The notes under the pieces were generated by a model. It searched no databases. It was not told the origin of the DNA and saw only the letters and a program-made list of their open reading frames with translations. 11,550 nucleotides of DNA from Pseudomonadota bacterium (lineage in GTDB: Bacteria > Pseudomonadota > Alphaproteobacteria > Rhizobiales > Xanthobacteraceae). The stretch covers positions 1 through 11,550 of the forward strand of contig JAKAMD010000074.1 of assembly GCA_021823875.1 (NCBI GenBank). Reading direction: 5' to 3'. Below are positions 7,191-11,550 of this stretch, one piece after another. The position numbers and the translations under genes are program-made. Within the stretch, counting starts at the first letter, position 1. Every line of letters starts with the position of its first letter.

Positions 7191-7691
7191 ATGGCGAGCG
7201 ATCCGCATCACCGGCTGATGCCGCTGTTGCCGCGCCTTTATGCCTTCGCCCGCACCATGCTGGGCGATCAGGATGCGGCGCGCGATCTCGTGCAGGAAGC
7301 CGCCACGCGCGCGCTGGCCGCGCGCCGCGTGCCGGAGGATGCGCCGGCCTATCGCGCCTGGATGTTCCAGATCGTGCGCAACGCCGCGCTCGACGAACTG
7401 CGCCGCCGCCGGCTGCCGCCGGCGGAGGATCATCCGCCGGTCGATCTCTGGCGGTTCGACGAAGGATGCATCGCCAAGATCACGGTCGAGCAGGGGCTGG
7501 CCACGCTGCCGCAACCGCATCGCGAAATTATCTCCTTGATCGATATCGCCGGCTTCAGTTACGGAGAGGCCGCCGAAGTTCTCAATGTTCCCGTCGGCAC
7601 GATCATGAGCCGCGTCGCGCGCGCGCGCAGTGCGCTGCTGGCGGCGATCGAAGCGAGCAGCGTCCGACCCTTGAAGTCCCGTCATGGCTAG
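7191..7691 (+). CDS. ECF-type RNA polymerase sigma factor
   Basis: The 166-residue protein directs RNA polymerase to a specific promoter set. Sigma region 2 spans about 9-75, with DLVQEAATRAL (-10 recognition/core binding) and WMFQIVRNAALDELRRR; region 4 spans about 98-152, with LPQPHREIISL and the helix-turn-helix FSYGEAAEVLNVPVGTIMSRVARAR. No sigma-1 or sigma-3 region is present. ATG 7191 is chosen because AGGGAGG lies just before it and the protein then begins at region 2; the frame is open to an ATG at 7023 overlapping the Crp/Fnr stop, adding 56 residues not expected in this family. The stop overlaps the anti-sigma start by eight bases, signalling translational coupling. The order sigma, anti-sigma, sulfite dehydrogenase, cytochrome resembles the Sinorhizobium RpoE4/SorT locus, where the sigma factor responds to sulfite; that role here is inference. 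Confidence 0.93.
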   Translation: MASDPHHRLMPLLPRLYAFARTMLGDQDAARDLVQEAATRALAARRVPEDAPAYRAWMFQIVRNAALDELRRRRLPPAEDHPPVDLWRFDEGCIAKITVEQGLATLPQPHREIISLIDIAGFSYGEAAEVLNVPVGTIMSRVARARSALLAAIEASSVRPLKSRHG

Positions 7692-8394
7692 CAGCGATTC
7701 GAAACAGGACGACCTGATGCGGCTCAACGCCTTGGTCGACGGCGAATTGCCGCCGGCCGACAGCGCCGAACTCGCCGCGCGTCTGGCGGTCGATCGTGAT
7801 CTGGCGCGCGCCTACGCCACGCTGGCGCAGCTGAAGGCGACCGTCGGAGAGATTGACGAGACGGTGCCGGCCATCGTGCTGCCGCCGGGCCGCCGCCGCA
7901 TGGGCTGGCGCGTGCCGGCCATCGCCGCCTGCGTCGCCGTACTGATCGGCCTGGGTGTTCTCGCCGGAAGCGAATTTCTGTCCGGCAATCAGGACGAGGT
8001 CGCCGAAGGACCGACGGCGATCACGCTCGCCGCATTGCCGGCGGGCACGAGCATTCCGCGCCTGGACGCCGCCGGCCTCAAGCTGGTGGGGCTCGCGATC
8101 GATCCGGGCAAGGTGCCGCTGTTCACGGCGACCTATCGGGGGCCGCACGGCTGCCGCCTCGACCTGCGCGCCTGGCACATCGGAGCCGCCGCCCCGGCGC
8201 TGATCGGCACCAGCCGGCAGCGGTGGCAGATCGGCGATCTGACCTATGAACTGGTAGCACACGGCATGCCGTCGTGGCGTTTCGCGCTGATCGCCGACGC
8301 GGCCGAGCAGCAGACCCGGCTCAATGCCAACCCCGACCGGATCGCGTGGCGGTTGCGGCAGGCCGCCATCGGGGCGCCGCCCTGTCTCGGCTGA
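7684..8394 (+). CDS. Membrane-anchored anti-sigma factor
   Basis: The 236-residue protein should hold the neighbouring ECF sigma factor inactive at the membrane until a signal arrives. Residues 8-58 form the cytoplasmic anti-sigma domain (LMRLNALVDGELPPAD, with the DGEL motif common to this class, then a charged helix). One membrane helix lies at about 76-95, after the basic PGRRRMGWR; the remaining 140 residues are periplasmic. The cytoplasmic domain lacks the HxxxCxxC zinc motif of ZAS anti-sigmas, so redox sensing by zinc release is unlikely. The periplasmic part has two cysteines, C157 (HGCRLDLRAWH) and C234 near the C-terminus, plus several histidines, which could bind sulfite or another ligand. 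Its start overlaps the sigma stop and has no strong ribosome site, as expected for coupling. Homologous arrangement in Sinorhizobium supports a sulfite-linked role, but the signal is not proven here. Confidence 0.88.
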   Translation: MASSDSKQDDLMRLNALVDGELPPADSAELAARLAVDRDLARAYATLAQLKATVGEIDETVPAIVLPPGRRRMGWRVPAIAACVAVLIGLGVLAGSEFLSGNQDEVAEGPTAITLAALPAGTSIPRLDAAGLKLVGLAIDPGKVPLFTATYRGPHGCRLDLRAWHIGAAAPALIGTSRQRWQIGDLTYELVAHGMPSWRFALIADAAEQQTRLNANPDRIAWRLRQAAIGAPPCLG

Positions 8395-8405
8395 TCCGGA
8401 CCGAT

Positions 8406-8431
8406 GGAATAAATCACCGGCCTCATTCGTT
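8406..8431 (+). promoter_or_regulatory. Candidate ECF-sigma promoter for sorAB
   Basis: GGAAT at 8406-8410 is followed, after 17 bases, by CGTT at 8428-8431. This matches the general ECF promoter form GGAA(C/T)-N16-17-CGTT. A transcript would start near 8438, giving a leader of about 70 bases before the sulfite dehydrogenase. It fits control by the sigma factor encoded just upstream. I saw no equally good match in front of the sigma gene itself. A short two-block motif can arise by chance. Confidence 0.5.
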
Positions 8432-8507
8432 TTCTCTGTTCTACGGTTTCGTGACGAGGGTCGCGGAATCCAACGCCGCCGCAAGCGGCTATCTAGGGAG
8501 AAAACGA

Positions 8508-9743
8508 ATGCTCACGATGAATCGCCGACGATTCCTCGGCACCTCGGCCGCCGCCGGGGCGGCATTGGTCGGGGGATTGGGCCGGCTGCCCACGGCCGAA
8601 GCGGCCTCCGCCGCCTCGCAGCTCACCCCGGGCGTGCCGAGCGGGATCGCCAGCTACGTCACCATGGGGACCCTGCCGGGCAAGAAGCCGCTGATCCAGC
8701 TGTCGGACCGGCCGCCGAACTACGAGGCGCCGCTCGAATATTTCCGCACCGCGATCACGCCGAACAACGAGTTCTTCGTGCGCTACCACCTGGCGGGCAT
8801 TCCCGAGGACATCAAGGCCGAGACCTATCGGCTCAAGGTGGGCGGCGAGGGCGCCAACGGTCCGATCGAGCTGACCCTCGACGACATCAAGAAATTGCCG
8901 GCCATCGAAGTGACCGCGGTCAACCAGTGCTCTGGCAACCGGCGTGGACTATCCACACCGCACGTGGCCGGCGTCGAATGGGGCTATGGCGCGATGGGCT
9001 GCGCGCGCTGGAAGGGTGCGCGGCTGAAGGACATCCTCGCCAAGGCCGGGATCAAGAAGGAGACGATCGAAATCTCCTTCAATGGAGCCGAGGGCCCGGT
9101 GGTCGAGAAGACCCCGGATTTCATCAAGAGTCTCCCGACCTGGAAGGCGATGGATGAGAACACCATTGTCGCCTACGAGATGAACGGAGCGCCGCTGCCG
9201 TATTTCAACGGCTTTCCGGCTCGTCTGATCGTGCCCGGCTGGACCGGCACCTATTGGATGAAGCATCTCGTCGAGGTGAATGCGCTGACCAAGCCGCAAG
9301 GCGGTTTCTGGATGAAACCGGCCTACCGCATTCCGGTCGGGGAATTCCCGGTGGTGGCGCGCTTCCTTACCCAGGAGGACGCCACCTCGACGCCGATCAC
9401 CGAGATCGTGGTGAATTCGCTGATCACCAGTCACCGCGACGGCGCCAAGGTCAAACGCGGCAAGGTCACGGTCAGCGGCCTCGCCTGGGACGGCGGCTAC
9501 GGCATCCGCACGGTCGATGTCTCGACCGACGGCGGCAAGACGTGGGTGTCGGCCAAGCTCGGCCAGGACCACGGCCGCTTCGCCTTCCGGCCCTGGAGCT
9601 TCGAGCTCAATGCCAAACACGGCAAGAACACCGTGATGGTCAACGCCACCAACCGGATCGGGCAGACGCAGACCGCCAAGCTGCTGTTCAACGGCGCCGG
9701 CTACCACAACAATGTGATGCAAAGCATCACGCTCGTCGCCTGA
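8508..9743 (+). CDS. sorA: Periplasmic sulfite dehydrogenase, molybdenum-cofactor subunit (SorA/sulfite oxidase family)
   Basis: The enzyme oxidises sulfite to sulfate in the periplasm using a molybdopterin cofactor and passes electrons to cytochrome c. The 411-residue precursor begins with a Tat signal (NRRRFLGTSAAAG at 5-17; predicted cleavage near AEAASA, about residue 33). The Mo domain follows, with RYHLAG (R92, H94), NQCSGNRR where C141 is the expected Mo-ligating cysteine, and the GxWTGTYWMKHL-like segment PGWTGTYWMKHL at 243-254. The C-terminal Ig-like dimerisation domain covers about 285-408 (GLAWDGGYGIRTVDVSTDGG). No cytochrome b5 domain is present, as in bacterial SorA/SorT. ATG 8508 has AGGGAG seven bases upstream; ATG 8517 also keeps the Tat motif. 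The cytochrome gene follows after 14 bases, supporting a SorAB complex; some relatives are annotated simply as sulfite oxidase. Confidence 0.93.
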   Translation: MLTMNRRRFLGTSAAAGAALVGGLGRLPTAEAASAASQLTPGVPSGIASYVTMGTLPGKKPLIQLSDRPPNYEAPLEYFRTAITPNNEFFVRYHLAGIPEDIKAETYRLKVGGEGANGPIELTLDDIKKLPAIEVTAVNQCSGNRRGLSTPHVAGVEWGYGAMGCARWKGARLKDILAKAGIKKETIEISFNGAEGPVVEKTPDFIKSLPTWKAMDENTIVAYEMNGAPLPYFNGFPARLIVPGWTGTYWMKHLVEVNALTKPQGGFWMKPAYRIPVGEFPVVARFLTQEDATSTPITEIVVNSLITSHRDGAKVKRGKVTVSGLAWDGGYGIRTVDVSTDGGKTWVSAKLGQDHGRFAFRPWSFELNAKHGKNTVMVNATNRIGQTQTAKLLFNGAGYHNNVMQSITLVA

Positions 9744-9757
9744 GGGAGGGCAGCACC

Positions 9758-10039
9758 ATGCGAAAACTCGTTATTGTTTCCGTTGCCGTCCTGATGGCCG
9801 GCGCTGCGCTCGCCGACGAGCAGGTGATCAACCTGAAGAAGGCGCCCGGCGTCGACAAGGTCGAAGGCAATTGCGGCGCTTGTCACAGCCTCGCCTATAT
9901 CCCGATGAACTCGCCGTACTTGAAACCGGCGCAGTGGTCGGCCGAGGTCGACAAGATGATCAAGGTCATGGGCGCGCCGATCGATGCGGCCGACGCGCAG
10001 GCGATCAAGGATTATCTGGCGAAGAACTACGGCGGCTGA
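9758..10039 (+). CDS. sorB: SorB-like small c-type cytochrome, electron acceptor of sulfite dehydrogenase
   Basis: The 93-residue precursor has a Sec signal peptide (MRKLVIVSVAVLMAGAALA, cleavage expected after A19) and a single CxxCH haem site, C39-G-A-C42-H43, in a mature protein of about 74 residues. The C-terminal part with WSAEVDKMIKVMGAPIDAADAQ and IKDYLAKNYGG is typical of the cytochrome subunit of SorAB enzymes. Candidates for the second haem ligand are M50 (YIPMNS), M67 and M71. GAGGGAGGG lies just upstream of ATG 9758, overlapping the sorA stop region, so the two genes form a tight operon. It should take electrons from the molybdenum subunit in the periplasm and hand them to the respiratory chain. 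A strong terminator follows at 10062-10093. Confidence 0.9.
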   Translation: MRKLVIVSVAVLMAGAALADEQVINLKKAPGVDKVEGNCGACHSLAYIPMNSPYLKPAQWSAEVDKMIKVMGAPIDAADAQAIKDYLAKNYGG

Positions 10040-10061
10040 CCGGCCGCCGAAAACTGGAATC

Positions 10062-10093
10062 CGGCCCCGTCCGCGCGGCGGGGCCGTTTTTTT
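10062..10093 (+). terminator. Rho-independent terminator after sorAB
   Basis: A perfect 8-bp stem, CGGCCCCG (10062-10069) with CGGGGCCG (10079-10086), encloses a nine-base loop and is followed by seven T. It lies 22 bases beyond the sorB stop and closes the sigma/anti-sigma/sorAB transcription unit. Confidence 0.92.
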
Positions 10094-10135
10094 ATGCCGT
10101 GGGAAAATCAGTGAAGACGGTGGACGGAACGCGAC

Positions 10136-10171
10136 AAAAAAATCGCCCCCGGGAGGTTTCGGGGGCGATTT
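10136..10171 (-). terminator. Leftward-facing Rho-independent terminator
   Basis: A perfect 12-bp stem, AAATCGCCCCCG (10140-10151) with CGGGGGCGATTT (10160-10171), has an eight-base loop. Read on the minus strand it is followed by an uninterrupted T7 run (A7 at 10136-10142 on the plus strand, three of them in the stem). On the plus strand only three T follow, so the functional direction is leftward. No leftward coding gene precedes it, which suggests a non-coding transcript ends here. The minus-strand loop reads AAACCTCC. Confidence 0.8.
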
Positions 10172-10243
10172 AAGTGTGGAGAATATCCAGCATGCTCGTC
10201 ACTGGATGCGCGCAAAATACCGATGTTGCTGAAGGGCGCCCGT
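10136..10243 (-). ncRNA. Candidate leftward small RNA (about 108 nt)
   Basis: This is inferred from signals, with no known RNA family recognised. On the minus strand a promoter-like pair, TTGTCG (10273-10278) and TATGAC (10250-10255), is separated by exactly 17 bases and predicts a start near 10243. The transcript would contain one hairpin, ATCCAG/CTGGAT (10185-10190 with 10202-10207, 11-base loop), then the strong terminator hairpin at 10140-10171. The terminator loop carries ACCTCC, complementary to a Shine-Dalgarno GGAGGT. No open reading frame with a ribosome site is apparent in it. It lies in the 391-base gap between sorB and ubiT. Each promoter hexamer matches consensus at only four of six positions, so the 5' end is tentative. 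Confidence 0.4.
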
Positions 10244-10380
10244 AAAATGGTCATAACTTCGTCGCGCGCCGGCGACAAAAACGGATAGCGCCGCGGAAGC
10301 GCGGTCGTTGCGCGGCGTTCCGGCCACCTCCGCTGGGCCGCGAGGGGCGAGCCACCGATACCAGGAAACCGCCCGGCGCC

Positions 10381-10420
10381 TTGACCTCGATCAAATGCTG
10401 CTCGGAAACCGGCCTTATAT
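10381..10420 (+). promoter_or_regulatory. FNR/FixK-type box and -10 element upstream of ubiT
   Basis: TTGAC-CTCG-ATCAA at 10381-10394 matches the FNR/FixK/DNR consensus TTGAT-N4-ATCAA at nine of ten defined positions. It is centred at 10387.5. A -10-like TTATAT lies at 10415-10420, predicting transcription from about 10427-10429, so the box would be centred near -41, the position from which FNR-type proteins activate class II promoters. The downstream genes are ubiT and ubiU, which are anaerobically induced by Fnr in E. coli. The box and spacing are seen; regulator identity and activity are inferred. Confidence 0.75.
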
Positions 10421-10430
10421 GGTGAAACCC

Positions 10431-10967
10431 ATGTCCGTTTCCGCTCGGGCGGCCCAGGGGCCGTCGCCGCTCAAAAATCTATTGCAGAACGTGCCCGGCC
10501 TGTTGCTGGCGCCGGTGCCACTTGCCGTGCTGCAGCCCATCTTCGACCGCATCGCGGTGCACGTGGCCGAATCCCGGCCGCAACTGTTCAATCGGCTCGG
10601 TAGTAGCGTCGGCAAGCGCTTCCTGATCGACCCGACCGACCTGCCGTTCGTGCTGGTGCTCACGCCCAAGCCGGAGCGCCCGCATCTGGTGGCCTATCGC
10701 CGTTACGAGAAGCCGGCCCACGACGCGGCCATCGCCGGCAAATTCTTCAACCTGCTCGACATGATCGACGGCTCGCTCGACGGCGATGCTTTGTTCTTCT
10801 CGCGCGACTTGCAGGTTTCCGGCGATACCGAGGCGGTGGTGGCGCTGCGCAATGCGCTCGACGATTTCGAAGGTTCGGCGCTCGACAGCGTGGTGGCGAG
10901 CTTCGGTCCGCTCAAAGCGCCGGCGAGCTTGGCGTTGCAGGGCCTGCGCGCGGTACGAGGGAGATAA
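10431..10967 (+). CDS. ubiT: UbiT, SCP2-domain accessory factor for O2-independent ubiquinone biosynthesis
   Basis: UbiT is a lipid-binding SCP2-family protein required, with UbiU and UbiV, for making ubiquinone without oxygen; it probably presents the hydrophobic quinone precursors. The 178-residue product has the SCP2 fold at about residues 35-145. The stretch DGDALFFSRDLQVSGDTE at 118-135, followed by LRNALDDFE, lines up well with the E. coli UbiT segment DTLFFQRRLVIEGDTE. Four in-frame starts exist: 10308, 10395, 10419 and 10431. The FNR-type box covers 10381-10394 and the -10 element 10415-10420, so the first three would be at or before the transcript start; I chose 10431, where GGTGA lies five bases upstream. 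If the promoter is as drawn the mRNA would be almost leaderless. UbiU starts three bases after the stop, so they are cotranscribed. Confidence 0.88.
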   Translation: MSVSARAAQGPSPLKNLLQNVPGLLLAPVPLAVLQPIFDRIAVHVAESRPQLFNRLGSSVGKRFLIDPTDLPFVLVLTPKPERPHLVAYRRYEKPAHDAAIAGKFFNLLDMIDGSLDGDALFFSRDLQVSGDTEAVVALRNALDDFEGSALDSVVASFGPLKAPASLALQGLRAVRGR

Positions 10968-10970
10968 TTG

Positions 10971-11550
10971 ATGGCTGAGGCCAATGGCTACACGCGGACG
11001 GAGCTGGTCTGCCCGGCCGGCACGCCGGCCGGTTTACGCACCGCCGTCGATGCCGGCGCGGACGCGGTCTATTGCGGCCTGCAGAACGAGACCAATGCGC
11101 GCAATTTCCCCGGGTTGAATTTCACGCCGGACGAGGTCGCCGAGTCGGTGCAATATGCGCACGCGCGCCAATCCAAGGTGCTGCTCGCGGTCAACACGTT
11201 TCCGGCGGCCGGCCAGTTCGACAAATGGCGCGAGGCGGTCGATGTCGCCGTGCGCAGCCAAGTCGATGCGGTGATCGTCGCCGATCTCGGCGTCGCTGAT
11301 TATGCCGCGCGCACCTATCCCGATCTGCGGCTGCACCTCTCGGTGCAGGCCGGCGCCTCGTCGCCCGAGGCGATCCGCTTTTATTGTTCCGAGTTCGGCG
11401 TCAAGCGCGTGGTGTTGCCGCGCATGCTGACGGTGCCGGAGATCGCCGATCTGCACCGGCAAATCCCCTGCGAGATCGAGGCTTTCATCTTCGGCAACAT
11501 CGGCATGATGGCGGAAGGCCGCTGCAGCCTTTCGAGTTACGTCACCGGCT
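10971..11550 (+). CDS. ubiU: UbiU, O2-independent ubiquinone hydroxylation subunit (peptidase U32 family), 3' end outside window
   Basis: UbiU forms a complex with UbiV that hydroxylates ubiquinone precursors without O2; each E. coli subunit carries a [4Fe-4S] cluster. The frame runs from ATG 10971 to the window end (193 residues of about 300-340). It follows the E. coli protein closely: ELVCPAGTPAGLRTAV, GADAVYCGL, TNARNFPGLNFT, NTFP, ADLGVADYAA, HLSVQAGASS, RVVLPRMLTV and EGRCSLSSYVTG. AGGGAG seven bases before the ATG overlaps the ubiT stop codon, indicating coupled translation. Oddity: the E. coli ligand cysteine C169 (in FGSLCIMSEGRC) corresponds to G178 here (FGNIGMMAEGRC), while C185 matches C176. 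The remaining two ligands lie beyond the window. ubiV is expected next. Confidence 0.92.
   Translation, partial: MAEANGYTRTELVCPAGTPAGLRTAVDAGADAVYCGLQNETNARNFPGLNFTPDEVAESVQYAHARQSKVLLAVNTFPAAGQFDKWREAVDVAVRSQVDAVIVADLGVADYAARTYPDLRLHLSVQAGASSPEAIRFYCSEFGVKRVVLPRMLTVPEIADLHRQIPCEIEAFIFGNIGMMAEGRCSLSSYVTG

Larger units (their letters stand above)
10040..10430. other. 391-base intergenic region between sorB and ubiT
   Basis: The gap holds, from left to right, the sorAB terminator (10062-10093), the leftward terminator and candidate small RNA (10136-10243), its possible promoter (10250-10278), a short GTCGC/GCGAC hairpin near 10261-10276, an unremarkable GC-rich stretch (about 10280-10380), and the FNR-type box with -10 element of ubiT (10381-10420). 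I see no convincing small protein gene; in-frame starts such as 10308 lack a ribosome site and lie upstream of the proposed promoter. Confidence 0.7.

Noticed and set aside
8949..9722. Minus-strand open frame of 257 codons opposite sorA
   Set aside because: It is a shadow of the strongly conserved sulfite dehydrogenase on the plus strand.
10308..10430. Upstream in-frame starts of ubiT (10308, 10395, 10419)
   Set aside because: They lie upstream of, against, or within the FNR-box/-10 promoter; homologous sequence begins after 10431.
1..11550. CRISPR arrays, tRNA/rRNA genes, transposases, phage or toxin-antitoxin genes
   Set aside because: No regularly spaced repeats, no tRNA-like cloverleaf sequence and no matching protein motifs were seen on either strand.

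Overview
The window is GC-rich DNA with alphaproteobacterial, most likely Hyphomicrobiales (Rhizobiales), character. The main signs are a divergent erpA/dgt pair, palindromic intergenic repeats of the kind common in Bradyrhizobium/Rhodopseudomonas-like genomes, a TadG-like von Willebrand protein, and a sigma/anti-sigma/sulfite-dehydrogenase cluster like one known in Sinorhizobium. Genus cannot be settled from sequence alone. No CRISPR array, transposase, tRNA, rRNA or phage gene is visible, so this looks like chromosomal core and near-core sequence.

Layout. (1) 2-1876: C-terminal part of an RND efflux pump inner-membrane subunit, cut by the left edge. (2) 1889-2022: nested inverted-repeat element between two convergent genes. 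(3) 2028-2360 (-): erpA-type Fe-S carrier, divergent from (4) 2526-3734 (+): dGTPase-like HD phosphohydrolase; a second degenerate repeat lies between them. (5) 3941-5290 (+): TadE/TadG-like protein with a von Willebrand factor A domain. (6) On the minus strand, 5927-6226 (99-aa membrane protein) followed by 5311-5916 (SAM-dependent methyltransferase). (7) 6415-7026 (+): Crp/Fnr-family regulator preceded by a perfect 20-bp FNR-like palindrome. (8) 7191-10039 (+): ECF sigma factor, overlapping membrane anti-sigma factor, Tat-exported sulfite dehydrogenase (SorA type) and its small cytochrome c (SorB type), closed by a strong terminator. (9) 10040-10430: a 391-base gap holding that terminator, a leftward-facing terminator that suggests an unannotated small RNA, and an FNR-type box. 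(10) 10431-11550 (+): ubiT and the start of ubiU, the O2-independent ubiquinone pathway.

How the parts work together. The sigma/anti-sigma/sorAB block is a self-contained periplasmic sulfite-detoxification unit whose electrons go to cytochrome c. The ubiTU block lets the cell make ubiquinone without oxygen; its FNR-type box lies at the distance from a -10 element expected for direct anaerobic activation. The Crp/Fnr gene in the window has no FNR-type cysteine cluster, so it is not itself an obvious oxygen sensor.

The most notable observations are the FNR-box/ubiT promoter geometry, loss of one conserved Fe-S-ligand cysteine in UbiU, a candidate leftward small RNA whose terminator loop carries an anti-Shine-Dalgarno sequence, and a candidate ECF promoter in front of sorA. 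I did not find a clearly new multigene system.
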